Counted from the stretch's first letter, positions 9,995 to 19,529 are shown. The stretch is DNA of 64,000 nt from JBBQUN01 sp963698395 (GCA_963698395.1 CAVOQQ010000002.1:62001-126000), one strand, 5' to 3'. Made by a program: numbers and translations. The notes: generated by a model from the letters alone, not told the origin.

Positions 9995-10039
9995 GGTTGT
10001 CGGCGTGCTGGTTGTCGGCGTGCTGGTTGTCGGCGGGTT
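9995..10039. repeat. 15-bp tandem repeat between peptidase and hydrolase genes
   Basis: Three units of GGTTGTCGGCGTGCT (9995-10009, 10010-10024, and a partly diverged 10025-10039) fill the gap between the peptidase stop and the hydrolase start. The 15-bp period leaves the frame open, so an upstream TTG could add SACWL repeats to the hydrolase; I do not think it is translated. Confidence 0.6.
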
Positions 10040-10065
10040 GGTCGTCGGAGCGTGGAACGGGCAAC

Positions 10066-10998
10066 ATGGCGACCGTGCAAGCCAACGAGTCACCAGCCAC
10101 CACGACACCGAAGGCGGCGTCGCCAACGGCATCGCCCGCCTATGTCGATTCGACCGATGGGGTGAAGGTCGCCGTTCATGACTTCGGCGGCGAGGGTCCG
10201 TTGCTCGTGCTCAGCCACGCCACCGGTTTCTGCGCACACCTGTGGTTGCCGATGACCGAGACACTGTCCGAGCACTTCCGCTGCATCGGCCTCGACTATC
10301 GGGGGCACGGGCACACGGTCACGCCGGCGGCCACCACCATGGCGTGGAGTGGTATGGGGCACGATCTGTTGGCCGTCATCGACGCCTATGCCGATGGTGA
10401 GCCCACCCTCGTCGCCGGACACTCCATGGGCGGCGCAGCCATCATCCTCGCCGAATCGCTGCGGCCCGGGGTGATCGCGAAGGGGTGGGGCTTCGAGCCG
10501 ATCCTCTTCGACCCGGTCCTGATGGAACAGACCAACCCCGAGGACCCCAACCAGATGGCCGCGGCCGCCCAGCGCCGACGGGCCGACTTCGAGTCGCGCG
10601 AGGCGGTGTACGAGCGCTATGCCGCCAAGCCGCCCCTGAACACCCTGGATCCTCGGGCGCTGCATGCCTACGTCGACTTCGGGTTCCGAGATCTGGTTCC
10701 TGGTGATGAAGCGTTCGACGAGATGCCGGGAGGCGTGACCCTTCGCTGTACGCCCTCCCGTGAGGCGGAAACGTTCTCCAACTCGAAATCGGGAGCCTTC
10801 TCGGCCTCTGCCGACATCGGGTTCGACTATCGCGTCGTCGTCTCGGGCGACGGCATGCCGCCGGCTCTGATGGCCGAGAACGCCGCCAACGCCTTCGAGC
10901 GCTTGTCGCTCGTTCGCTACCCCGAGCTCACCCACTTCGGTCCGCTCGAGGAGCCGGAAGTGATCGCCAACGATGTCATCGAATGGTTCTCGAGCTAG
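10066..10998 (+). CDS. Alpha/beta hydrolase
   Basis: The 310-residue protein has the alpha/beta hydrolase fold: the oxyanion region LLVLSHATGFCAHLW, the DYRGHGHT strand, the nucleophile S120 in AGHSMGGAA, and a C-terminal His in ELTHFGPLEEPE. The acid residue would lie in the region near FDYRVVVSGDGM. An N-terminal stretch of about 30 Ala/Thr/Pro-rich residues precedes the fold. The ATG at 10066 was preferred over an upstream TTG that would translate a tandem repeat. The substrate is unknown (esterase, lactonase or related). Confidence 0.82.
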   Translation: MATVQANESPATTTPKAASPTASPAYVDSTDGVKVAVHDFGGEGPLLVLSHATGFCAHLWLPMTETLSEHFRCIGLDYRGHGHTVTPAATTMAWSGMGHDLLAVIDAYADGEPTLVAGHSMGGAAIILAESLRPGVIAKGWGFEPILFDPVLMEQTNPEDPNQMAAAAQRRRADFESREAVYERYAAKPPLNTLDPRALHAYVDFGFRDLVPGDEAFDEMPGGVTLRCTPSREAETFSNSKSGAFSASADIGFDYRVVVSGDGMPPALMAENAANAFERLSLVRYPELTHFGPLEEPEVIANDVIEWFSS

Positions 10999-11120
10999 CG
11001 GTCGCCTCGGGCGGTCGTGGCGTCGGCGACGCGCCTCGTGCGCCCGGGCAGACGAACGGGGCAACCCTCGACCCCGAGTTGCCCTAGCCTGTCAAACGTG
11101 TTCTGGGGGGAAGTGAACCG

Positions 11121-13541
11121 ATGACGATGCATCGACTGGTGATCGGGCCGGGAGGCAGCGGTCGCACGCACCGATTGCGGACGTGGGTCGATGAACTCGA
11201 TGACCCGAACATCGTCGCGTGGGTGGCCGGATCGAGCATCAGTGCCGTCGACGAGGCCGACATGGAGCGGGTGCTCGCCGACGAACCGGCGATCCTCGTC
11301 GTCGACGATCTGCAGTGGTGCACCGATGGTGCCATCGCAGTGGTGGCCGACTTCGCCCGCGCCAAGCCCGTCTGGGCGTCACGCCGGCCGTGGCCGTCGA
11401 CCGAACGCCTTCGTCTGCTCGATGATCAGCTCACGAGTCGCGGCCAGGCCGAGCGAACGGTCTTCATCGACGCCGACGGGTTCGGCGCCTTCCTGGCCGA
11501 GCTGCAGGGCAAACCGGCTCGCAGTGATCTGGTCGATGGCCTGTTCGTCGCGACCGAGGGTTCGGTCGGACTCGCTGCCGATGCGCTCGCGTCCAAGTGG
11601 GAGGGTGACCTCGAACGGCTGCCCGAGGCACTCATCGATGCGGTGATCACGCGGGTCCGCAAGGCCGGCAACGATGCCGTCGCCCTGGCCGGCGTGCTCG
11701 CCGTCGAACCCTCGATCGAACCGGGGCTGGCGGCCCGCGCCCTTCCTCCCGGGGTCGAGGCGAGGGGCGCACAACGAGGCTTGCGTGCGAGTGGACTCAC
11801 CGGAGCCGAAGGGACACTGCTCCCGCTGGTGGCTGCCGCCATCCTGGCCGATCTGTCGTCGGTCGAGCTCGAGGAGATCCACGACCGCCTCGGGTCCACC
11901 ATGACCACCGTCGACCCCGACCGCGCCGCCGATCACCTGCGCGTCGGCGGACTCGAGTCGGCCACGTCGGTCGATGCCCTCATCGGATCGGCCGAACGAC
12001 TACGCCGATCCGATCCCGAACGGGCACTCGAGCTGGTGGCCGATCTCCCAGCCATCGAGCCCGGAATCGAGCCTGACGCAATCGCAGGCGGTTCGGCGGA
12101 ACGCGTCGTGTTGCTGCGATCGGAGGCTGCCTTCCACCTGGGCAGCGGAGCAGCCATCGCCCAGCTCGAGGCGCTGCCAACAGGTGGCGGGTCGAGTCCG
12201 CGGGCGGCCTTGCTCGGCTTCGGACTCGATCTCCGCGAGCTGCGGTGGTCGGCTGCGGCCGCTCGTCCGCTGCCCGCCGAGCTCGGACCTCATCTGCAGG
12301 CGTTGGCGCTCGCCGTGATTGGCCAGTTCGATCTGGTCCCGATGCTGCCCGAAGCAACCGGACCGCTCACCTCGATGCTGGCGTCGATCGTCGGCGGGCT
12401 CGACGCCCTTGCGCACGGGCAGCCAACCGAAGGCCTGGCGATGCTGGCCGGGGGCAATGACGACCATCAGCGGTTGCAGCCCGATCTGCCCTTGGGCTTC
12501 TCCCCGCATCTGTTGTCGTCGTTCGCTGCGGTCGCCATGGGCGACCTGGCTGCGGCTGAGGACTTCGCCGGGATCGGCGCCGAGATCGAACTCCCGGGAG
12601 AGGCACGGTCACTCGAACTCCAGGTCGCCTATGTCCGGCTGCTCGACGGCCGCTACGGCGATGCACTCGCCCTGGTCCGCGACGGTGAGGCCGATGACTG
12701 GAGCGCTCGCGATCGTCTGCTCCTGGCGGTGCTCGATGCGGCACTGGCCCGCCGCTCCGGCGACACGACTCGGCTCCGAGAGGCATGGCGTCGAGCCGAC
12801 CCCGTTCTGGTTCGCCACAATGCCTCGTGGCTCCTCATCGATCCGCTCACCGAACTGCTCGCCGCCGGAGCCAAGATCGGCAACACCAACCGCGTGCAAC
12901 CGCTTCTCGACGCCGTCACGAAGCAGATCGACTCGTTCGCTCCCTCGAGCCCGGCACCGGGCAATGCCTGCTGGATGCAGCTCCAGCTGGGGTTGGCGGT
13001 CGACGACCCGGCCGCCGTGGCCGACGCTGCAGGCGAACTGCGAGACCTGACGGCGCCCGGTCCGCGATCGCAGGCAAGAGTCGATGCCGCCCCGCTGTGG
13101 GTGGCGTTGGTCTCGGGTCGGGCCGAGGGCAACGTCGGCGACGATCAACTGCCCGGCGAGACCGAGTTCATCGACGCCGCAGCGGCGCTGGCCGACGGTG
13201 GAGAGTCGTGGGAGGCCTCGAGGCTCGTCGGTGCTGCGGCCATCGAGTTCGAGGATCCGGGATCGGCGCGGCGACTACTCGAACGAGCTCGGACCTTCAC
13301 CAGCGATGTCGCGGAAGCCGATGCCGAGGACCCGCTCGTCGTCCTCGGCCTGAGTGAGCGGGAGGCCGACGTCGCTCGCCTCGTCGCCGAGGGCCGCACG
13401 CACAAAGAAACCGGCGCCCAACTGTTCATCTCGCCGAAGACGGTCGAGCACCACGTAGCTCGGATTCGCCAGAAACTCGGTGCGTCGAGTCGAGCTGAGT
13501 TGCTGTCGATCGTGCGGGAAGCGATCGACACGAACGCGTAG
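11121..13541 (+). CDS. LuxR-type regulator with N-terminal NTPase-like domain, IniR-like
   Basis: This 806-residue protein has an N-terminal AAA/STAND-like NTPase region, a long helical repeat region, and a C-terminal LuxR (GerE) helix-turn-helix: LGLSEREADVARLVAEGRTH then ISPKTVEHHVARIRQKLGAS. The P-loop at residues 8-15 reads GPGGSGRT, with Arg where Lys is usual; the Walker B is AILVVDDLQW. In Mycobacterium tuberculosis a large LuxR/ATPase-type regulator, Rv0339c (IniR), adjoins iniBAC. The same pairing here (it ends 213 bp before an iniB-type gene) is the main reason for the IniR-like call. It is transcribed in the same direction as the operon, whereas in M. tuberculosis it faces away. 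It probably activates the downstream genes; its ligand is unknown. Confidence 0.78.
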   Translation: MTMHRLVIGPGGSGRTHRLRTWVDELDDPNIVAWVAGSSISAVDEADMERVLADEPAILVVDDLQWCTDGAIAVVADFARAKPVWASRRPWPSTERLRLLDDQLTSRGQAERTVFIDADGFGAFLAELQGKPARSDLVDGLFVATEGSVGLAADALASKWEGDLERLPEALIDAVITRVRKAGNDAVALAGVLAVEPSIEPGLAARALPPGVEARGAQRGLRASGLTGAEGTLLPLVAAAILADLSSVELEEIHDRLGSTMTTVDPDRAADHLRVGGLESATSVDALIGSAERLRRSDPERALELVADLPAIEPGIEPDAIAGGSAERVVLLRSEAAFHLGSGAAIAQLEALPTGGGSSPRAALLGFGLDLRELRWSAAAARPLPAELGPHLQALALAVIGQFDLVPMLPEATGPLTSMLASIVGGLDALAHGQPTEGLAMLAGGNDDHQRLQPDLPLGFSPHLLSSFAAVAMGDLAAAEDFAGIGAEIELPGEARSLELQVAYVRLLDGRYGDALALVRDGEADDWSARDRLLLAVLDAALARRSGDTTRLREAWRRADPVLVRHNASWLLIDPLTELLAAGAKIGNTNRVQPLLDAVTKQIDSFAPSSPAPGNACWMQLQLGLAVDDPAAVADAAGELRDLTAPGPRSQARVDAAPLWVALVSGRAEGNVGDDQLPGETEFIDAAAALADGGESWEASRLVGAAAIEFEDPGSARRLLERARTFTSDVAEADAEDPLVVLGLSEREADVARLVAEGRTHKETGAQLFISPKTVEHHVARIRQKLGASSRAELLSIVREAIDTNA

Positions 13542-13622
13542 CGTTCCCTGATCGGCCATGGTTTGCCACGAGATCGGCCGATCGAAGGGGTTTCGGACTT
13601 TTTTCGGGCACGGAGCGTGACC

Positions 13623-13663
13623 ATCCCCTAGTGTTTCGGTTCTGATCAGGGGGCTTCCCCGAT
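13623..13663 (+). promoter_or_regulatory. Two-block motif upstream of iniB (candidate regulator site)
   Basis: Block 1 ATCCCCTAG (13623-13631) and block 2 GGGGGCTTCCCCGAT (13649-13663) are separated by 17 bp. The same two blocks in the same order and orientation precede the second iniB-type gene (19530-19561), there separated by 7 bp. Block 2 is near-palindromic. The site ends 91 bp before the iniB start codon, in the 213-bp gap after the regulator gene. The shared occurrence at two functionally linked genes suggests a binding site of the adjacent LuxR-type protein; this is inference. Confidence 0.55.
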
Positions 13664-13754
13664 TCGACTGGTTTCGGGCCTGCGTAGTGTGGGTTCTACC
13701 GAAGCAAGTCCGAGCAACACACCAGACAAAAACACACACCGGAGGGAAACCGAA

Positions 13755-14980
13755 ATGTCAGAAATCAATGATGTCCTCGAGTCGATCATGCACAAGGTTC
13801 TCGGTAGCGAGACCGAAGCGTTGACCTATTCGGAGGATCCGCACGGCTATCTCGTCGACCATGGGGTCAACGACTACGACCTGTCCGAGGTCAACTTGGG
13901 TGACACCGTCACCGGTGTTGCCAACGAGCTGAACTTCAGCCCGCAGGTCACCCAGACCCTGATCGAGACGCCGGCACCCGCACCGGCGGCAGCACCTGCT
14001 GGTGCCTCGGCTCCCGGTGGTGCCACCGCCGCGCCGGTCAGCTCCGGTGGTGGCGGCGGCGGGGGTGGCCACGCTGCTCCGGCTCCGACGATGGAGACCA
14101 TCGAGCAGACGATCAACACCTACGTGACCGAGGTCTATGAGACCAACGAGTACATCACGCAGAACATCGCCGACAACTCCCGGCATTTCAACGTCGACGT
14201 CGATGGCGAGATCCACGGCGACTCGAGATCACCGACGAGTCCACCAATGTGACGGCCCAGGGTGACAACTCCGCCGCTGCGGGTGGCGATCAGACCGGTG
14301 TGGCCACCGGCGACGGTGCGGTGGCGGCCGGCGACGACATCGAGGACTCGAACATCGCCACCGGTGATGGTGCGGTGGCCTTCGATGGTGAGAACAACGG
14401 TGTGGTCAACACCGGCACCAACTCGGGGATCATCGCCGATGGCGATGCCAACGGTGCGGTGGTCGGCGACGGCAACACGGTCAACAACATCGACGGCAGT
14501 GGCAACACGATCGGTGACGGCAACGTCGATTCCGACATCGACGTCGACGGCGACGCCGTGATCGGCGACGGGAACCAGACGATCCAGGGTTCGGACGATG
14601 TCACGGCGGGCTTCGGCTCCGGCGACGTCGTCAACCTCGAGGACGCCGAGATCGGTGGCGGCGGTGGCGACACCCAGTTGGCCTTCGGTGGTGGCAGCAA
14701 CGCCATCCAGGACAACGACACCACGACCGACAACTCGATCAACGACTCGTTCAACGACGAGAGCGTCGAGATCACCGAGGTCGAAGACAACTCGATCAAC
14801 GACTCGTTGAACACCGACACCGATGTCGAGGTCGAGGTCGACACCACGGTCGAGGATTCGTTCAACCAGGACAACTCGATCGAAGACAGCTTCGACACCG
14901 AAGACTCCTTCAACGAGGACTTCGAGCAGGACATCGACGCCGATCACTCCGATCTCAGCGACATCGAGATCGAGGACTGA
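13755..14980 (+). CDS. iniB: IniB N-terminal-domain protein with acidic repeat tail (frameshifted)
   Basis: The N-terminus (MSEINDVLESIMHKVLGSET to about residue 70, with DPHGYLVDHGVNDYDLSEV) matches the IniB N-terminal domain known from mycobacterial iniBAC. It is followed by an Ala/Pro segment, a run of eight glycines, a helix, and then Gly/Asp/Asn repeats (GDGN, ATGDGAVA, VGDGNTVNN) and an acidic tail of DNSINDSF-type repeats ending DLSDIEIED. There is no signal peptide. The ATG has GGAGGG 8 bases upstream. The frame shifts by net -1/+2 near 14223; both sides are compositionally continuous, so I read one gene of about 408 residues. Its molecular role is not known in any species. A strong hairpin separates it from the iniA-like gene. 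Confidence 0.75.
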
Positions 14981-15004
14981 TCCCAAGGCGCCGGCCGCCG
15001 AACA

Positions 15005-15041
15005 CCGAACGTCCCCGGGAGAAACTCCCGGGGACGTTCGG
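15005..15041 (+). terminator. 17-bp perfect stem-loop between iniB and iniA
   Basis: The arms CCGAACGTCCCCGGGAG (15005-15021) and CTCCCGGGGACGTTCGG (15025-15041) are perfect complements with an AAA loop, located 25 bp after the iniB stop. No T-run follows, as is common for actinobacterial intrinsic terminators. It would partly uncouple iniB from the downstream GTPase genes, or stabilise the iniB message 3' end. Confidence 0.8.
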
Positions 15042-15141
15042 CGTTCACGCGCGATTCCTGGTAGTTCTGTAGTTTCCGGCATCGTGTCGAGTGACATCGA
15101 CCACGGTGCGGGCATCGCATCGATGAAGTTGTGGAGGGTTC

Positions 15142-17001
15142 ATGGCGAACGAGAGCGGCCGTGCGAGCGGAGGCACCGACGCGAATGCCGACATACGCAA
15201 GGTGCTCGATCTCGGACTGCAGGCCTGCAAGGCGTACAACCGTCCTGATCTCGGGGAGCGTCTGACCCGGCTGCGGGCACAGATCGGCAACCCTGGTGTC
15301 CAGATCGTGGTGGTCGGTGAGTTCAAGCAGGGCAAGAGTTCCCTGATCAATGCCCTGGTGAATGCTGGAGTGTGCCCAGTCGACGACGACATTGCGACCG
15401 CGGTGCCGACGGTCATCGCCTATGGCGAGGCCACCTCGGCCACCGCGACGGTCACCTCGGCCGATCAGCCCGACAGTCCGCCGTACGAGATCGACATCGA
15501 ACTCGAGCAGGTGCCGTCGTATGCAAGCGAACTCGGTACCGCCGACCCGAACGTCGTGGTGAAGGGCGTCGAGGTCAAGCTTCCTCGAAAGTTGCTCGCC
15601 CGCGGTATGTCGCTCGTCGATACGCCCGGAGTGGGCGGTCTGGGTTCGGCCCATGCAACCGCGGCACTCGGTGCACTCTCGGTCGCCAATGCGGCGGTGT
15701 TCGTCAGCGATGCCTCCCAGGAGTTCACCCAGACCGAGATCGACTTCCTCGCTCAAGCTGCCGACCTTTGTCCGCAGGTGGTCTGTCTGCAGACCAAGAT
15801 CGACTTCTATCCCGCTTGGCGCAAGGTCGTCGAGATCAACCGCGGCCACCTCCGCAACGCCGGCTATGACCTGAAGATCATTCCGGTGTCGTCCCTGCTC
15901 CGCACCGAGGCCGTTCGACGAAACGACAAGGAGCTCAATGCCGAGTCTGGCTTTGCCGAACTGGTTCGCACGCTGAGCAACGACATCGTCGGTCGAGCCG
16001 ATCTCCTGCTGCGCAACCGAGCCTGCGAAGACCTCATCGGCGTGTGCGATCAGCTGGCCACCCAGTTCGATGCCGAGCTGTCGGCGCTCAACGACCCGGA
16101 GCAGGCCGCGGCGTTGGTGCGCAAGCTCTCGGAGACCAAAGCCCGCTCCGAGCAGCTGCGAAGCCAAGCGGCCAAGTGGAGCACCACGTTGTCCGACGGG
16201 GTGAGCGACCTCGGCAGCGACGTCGACTTCGACTTCCGTCAGCGAATGCGCCGGATCACTCAGGAAGCCGATCAGGCCATCGACAACAGCGACCCAGCCG
16301 ACACCTGGAGCGAGTTCCAGCCCTGGCTCGTGAACCGGGTCTCCTACGAAGTCGTCGCGAACCACAAGGTCGTGGTCGATCGCTCCAGCAACCTCAGTCG
16401 GGAAGTCGCCGAACACTTCGAATTGGCCGGCGGCGAACTGCTCGAGGATCTCCATGTCGCCAATCCCACCCAGGCGCTCTCGAGAGTGGGCGTCGAGCCC
16501 CAGCTCGAGATGAAGGAGCAAACCATCGGCGGTCAGGGCCTCACAGTGGTCAGAGGTTCCTACTCGGGTTTCTTGATGTTCGGCGTGCTGGGCAGCCTCG
16601 TCGCCATCCCGATGATGACCCCGATCGCCCTTGGTGTCGGGCTGTTGATGGGGCGAAAGGGCCTCAAAGACGAGAAGGAGCGTCAGCTGACCCAACGTCG
16701 GGCCCAAGCCAAGAACGCCATCCGGCGGTACTGCGACGAAGTGTCGTTCCAGGTCTCCAAGGACTCCAAGGACACCCTTCGCCGAGTGCAACGCCAACTG
16801 CGTGATCACTACAGCACCCGAGCCGAAGAACTGAATCGTTCGACGCAGGAAGCGCTGAAGGCCGCGACCGAGGCGGCGAAGGTGGGGACCGCCGAACGAG
16901 CGAACCGGCAGAAGGATCTCGCCGCAGAACTCAACCGCATCCGGTCGTTGCGCAAGCAAGTCTCCGACGTCCGCGCCGCCATCGGGCCACCACTGCCGTG
17001 A
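15142..17001 (+). CDS. iniA: Dynamin-like GTPase, IniA-like
   Basis: This 619-residue bacterial dynamin-like protein has a GTPase domain with the P-loop GEFKQGKSS (residues 59-67), the switch-2 DTPGVGG from D160, and G4 TKID at 218-221. A long helical region and a hydrophobic hairpin at about 476-504 (GFLMFGVLGSLVAIPMM and following) act as the membrane paddle, and a coiled C-terminus follows. Mycobacterial IniA (about 640 residues) has the same layout and is known to bind membranes and cause fission. The position after iniB and before an iniC-type gene supports the orthology. The start has GGAGGG three bases upstream, which is close. Confidence 0.88.
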   Translation: MANESGRASGGTDANADIRKVLDLGLQACKAYNRPDLGERLTRLRAQIGNPGVQIVVVGEFKQGKSSLINALVNAGVCPVDDDIATAVPTVIAYGEATSATATVTSADQPDSPPYEIDIELEQVPSYASELGTADPNVVVKGVEVKLPRKLLARGMSLVDTPGVGGLGSAHATAALGALSVANAAVFVSDASQEFTQTEIDFLAQAADLCPQVVCLQTKIDFYPAWRKVVEINRGHLRNAGYDLKIIPVSSLLRTEAVRRNDKELNAESGFAELVRTLSNDIVGRADLLLRNRACEDLIGVCDQLATQFDAELSALNDPEQAAALVRKLSETKARSEQLRSQAAKWSTTLSDGVSDLGSDVDFDFRQRMRRITQEADQAIDNSDPADTWSEFQPWLVNRVSYEVVANHKVVVDRSSNLSREVAEHFELAGGELLEDLHVANPTQALSRVGVEPQLEMKEQTIGGQGLTVVRGSYSGFLMFGVLGSLVAIPMMTPIALGVGLLMGRKGLKDEKERQLTQRRAQAKNAIRRYCDEVSFQVSKDSKDTLRRVQRQLRDHYSTRAEELNRSTQEALKAATEAAKVGTAERANRQKDLAAELNRIRSLRKQVSDVRAAIGPPLP

Positions 17002-17068
17002 CCCAGCGCATGCATGACACCACCAACGCTTGGCGATCGAACGTCCGGCGGCAGATGACGAGCGTGCG

Positions 17069-18538
17069 ATGATGGATCTCGTTGCCGAAGCCCGAACACT
17101 GCTGACTCGAGCCGAAGAGACCTTCGCCGGCACGCCTGACAACGCCCGCCTGGCCGAGGCCCGCGAGCGACTCGAGGGTCCGCTGCGGGTGGCCATCGCC
17201 GGCAAGGTCAAGGCGGGGAAGTCGACCCTGCTGAACGCACTCGTCGGCGAGCGGCTCGCTCCGACCGATACCGGCGAGTGCACCCGAATCGTCACGTGGT
17301 ACCGAGACGGTCACACCTACCAGGTCATGCTCTACCCCGGCGACGGCTCGCCGCCGCAGCAGGCACGGTTCCATCGCGACGAGGGAGCGATCGACGTCGA
17401 TCTCGCCGGCCGGTCAGCGCTCGACTACGACCGCATCGAGGTCACCTGGCCGTCTGCCGGTCTCCGCACCATGACGCTGATCGACACCCCCGGTGTCGGT
17501 TCGCTGACCGAAGGGGTTGCCAATCGGGCGTTCGAGTTCCTCGATCCGACCGAGTCCGAAACGCCGGCCGACGCCGTGCTCTATCTCATGAAGCACATCC
17601 ACGCCTCCGACCTTCGCCTGCTCGAGGCCTTCCACGACACGGCCGTGTCGCAGCCGAATCCGGTCAACGCGGTGGCCGTGCTGTCGAGGGCCGACGAGAT
17701 CGGTGCGGGTCGTCTCGACTCCATGGCCTCGGCTCGAAAGATCGCCAAGCGCTACGGCGACGATGGCCGCCTCCGCCGGTTGATCCAGGTGGTGGTGCCG
17801 GTGGCCGGCTTGATCGCCGAGACCGCCGAGACCTTGACAGAATGGGAATTCAAGTCGCTGAAGGCGCTTGCCGGTTGTCGCCCTCGCGACCTCGAGCCCT
17901 ATCTGCTCTCCGCCGACCGTTTCGTCGAGGCACGGCCCGAGACCCCACTCACGTCGTTGGAGCGTCAGCAACTGCTGAATCGGCTCGGCCTGTTCGGGGT
18001 GCGCCTCTCGCTGGCACTGATTCGCCGGAACGTCGTCGAGACCAGCGCCGATCTCGCCGACGAGCTCGTCAACCGATCGGGACTCACCGACCTGCGGAGC
18101 ATACTGTCGACCCTGTTCATGGATCGGGCCGACGTGTTGAAAGCGCGGTCGGCCATGTTGGCCGTCGAACGCATGTGCAACGAGTACCCCGAAACGCCCG
18201 GTGCGTCCGACCTCCTCGGCGCCATCGAGCAGGTCATGGCCGGTGCCCACCCGTTCAACGAGCTGACCACCATGGCCGCCGTGCGCTCGGGCTGGGTACG
18301 AGGGCGCGAGGAGGATCTGCTCGACGTCGAACAGATCCTCGGTGCCAGAGGCACCTTGCCGGCACAGCGTCTGGGCCTCGATCCCGCTGCGAGCAACGAC
18401 CAGATCCGCGAGGCGGCGCTCGTGGCGTTGAGTCGCTGGCAGCGCAAGGCCGAGAACCCACTCACCTCGCTCGATCTCGTCACCGCCAGTCGAGTCGTGA
18501 TTCGCACGCTCGAAGGGTTGATCACCGACTACAACTGA
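17069..18538 (+). CDS. iniC: Dynamin-like GTPase, IniC-like
   Basis: This GTPase has the P-loop GKVKAGKST (residues 45-53 from this start), a TDTGECTRIVTWYRDG segment, the switch-2 DTPGVGSL at D139, and SRADEIGAGR (R207-D209) as an unusual G4. Several stretches match the mycobacterial IniC pattern as I know it: RADEIGAGR, LSADRFV, LGLFGVRLSLAL, and AQRLGLDPAAS. No membrane segment is present. The ATG at 17069 gives 489 residues and begins MMDLVAEARTLL; a TTG at 17030 would add 13 residues. It follows the iniA stop by 67 bp. IniA and IniC type proteins are thought to act together in membrane remodelling. Confidence 0.85.
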   Translation: MMDLVAEARTLLTRAEETFAGTPDNARLAEARERLEGPLRVAIAGKVKAGKSTLLNALVGERLAPTDTGECTRIVTWYRDGHTYQVMLYPGDGSPPQQARFHRDEGAIDVDLAGRSALDYDRIEVTWPSAGLRTMTLIDTPGVGSLTEGVANRAFEFLDPTESETPADAVLYLMKHIHASDLRLLEAFHDTAVSQPNPVNAVAVLSRADEIGAGRLDSMASARKIAKRYGDDGRLRRLIQVVVPVAGLIAETAETLTEWEFKSLKALAGCRPRDLEPYLLSADRFVEARPETPLTSLERQQLLNRLGLFGVRLSLALIRRNVVETSADLADELVNRSGLTDLRSILSTLFMDRADVLKARSAMLAVERMCNEYPETPGASDLLGAIEQVMAGAHPFNELTTMAAVRSGWVRGREEDLLDVEQILGARGTLPAQRLGLDPAASNDQIREAALVALSRWQRKAENPLTSLDLVTASRVVIRTLEGLITDYN

Positions 18539-18571
18539 GGAGCCGATCATCGTCGGCCGGGTACGAACTCG

Positions 18572-19495
18572 CTAGAAGTCGTCGAGGTCGAGATCGCTCG
18601 GATCGACGTCGTCGTACACCTCGACCCCGTGGTCGGTGAAGCTGTCGTGTCCGATGTCGTGACCCATGCTGCCGTCCATCGGGCTGTCGAGATGCTGCTC
18701 GAGGTCGGCCGGCTCGAAGTCGATCGGCTCGAACTCGAGGTGCACGGTTGGCAGGCCGTCATCGGTGACCTCCTCGAAGAAGGGGTCGTCGAGTTCGGGG
18801 TCGAGCGGTCCACCACCGTGGATTTCGCCCAGGATCTCTGAGGGTCCGCTGTCGATTCCCACGCCGTCTCCAAACCCTGACTCGTCGTTTTTCTCGAGCG
18901 CTTCTGCTGCGTCGAATCCGTCATCGAATCCGTCGTCGAACTGATGGTCGTGGAAGCTGGCGCTGTCGACCCCGTCGTCGGTCGTGGTGGCACGCTCTTC
19001 CACGCCCGGCTCGAGCGACGCCTCGCTGGATGCGGATTCCTCGAGGTCGGTGTCGTCGAGGTCCGCATCGTCGGGGTGGCTGTCATCTTCGGTGTTGCCG
19101 TGATCTGCTGCTTGCGGGCCGGTGTCGTCGCGGACGTCGTCGGTCTGCGGCGGTGCCTCGTCGTCATCGTGGGGCTGGTGGCTCGGTTCGCTTCCTTCGT
19201 CGGCCAGGAGCCCCAAGCTGGCGAAAGGGTCGCTCTCCTCGCCATCGGTGAGTGCGAGATCGGGCAGGTCCTCGGCCTCGAACGGCACCGGGCTGTAGTG
19301 GGTGGCGATCCCGGCCACGGCGTCACCGTGCTCGATCGGCGCAGTGTCGGAGTAGTGCACGAAGGCCGTTCCGATCAGCTCACCGGGGATATCCTCGATA
19401 CCGTGCTCGGCAAAGTAGGTCTCTGGCGAAGCTCGGAAGGCCTCTTGCTGCTGCTCGTCGGCGAGCAGCGATTCGATGGTTCGGCGAATGCTCAC
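18572..19495 (-). CDS. Second IniB N-terminal-domain protein with Asp-rich tail
   Basis: This 307-residue protein opens VSIRRTIESLLADEQQQEAF and continues with an IniB-like N-terminal domain (DPETYF-type region, HGIEDIPGELIGTAFVHYSD). The rest is strongly acidic and low in complexity (DDDEAPPQTDDV, DDGFDDGFDAAEA). It ends DPSDLDLDDF, close to the DLSDIEIED end of the first iniB product. The GTG start at 19495 has GAGGA just upstream; an ATG at 19531 would add 12 residues but lies inside the conserved two-block motif, so I prefer the GTG. It is convergent with iniC (33-bp gap) and divergent from the Hsp70-like gene. Confidence 0.72.
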   Translation of the reverse strand: MSIRRTIESLLADEQQQEAFRASPETYFAEHGIEDIPGELIGTAFVHYSDTAPIEHGDAVAGIATHYSPVPFEAEDLPDLALTDGEESDPFASLGLLADEGSEPSHQPHDDDEAPPQTDDVRDDTGPQAADHGNTEDDSHPDDADLDDTDLEESASSEASLEPGVEERATTTDDGVDSASFHDHQFDDGFDDGFDAAEALEKNDESGFGDGVGIDSGPSEILGEIHGGGPLDPELDDPFFEEVTDDGLPTVHLEFEPIDFEPADLEQHLDSPMDGSMGHDIGHDSFTDHGVEVYDDVDPSDLDLDDF

Positions 19496-19529
19496 GTCCT
19501 CGATGATGCCACGACGAAGAAGAATGCCC

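Noticed and set aside
9997..10065. N-terminal extension of the alpha/beta hydrolase with SACWL repeats
   Set aside because: It would start at TTG and translate a 15-bp tandem repeat; the ATG at 10066 is a better start.
17010..17030. ATG codons at 17010 and 17014 as starts of the IniC-like gene
   Set aside because: Both are out of frame with the GTPase; the first in-frame ATG is at 17069.
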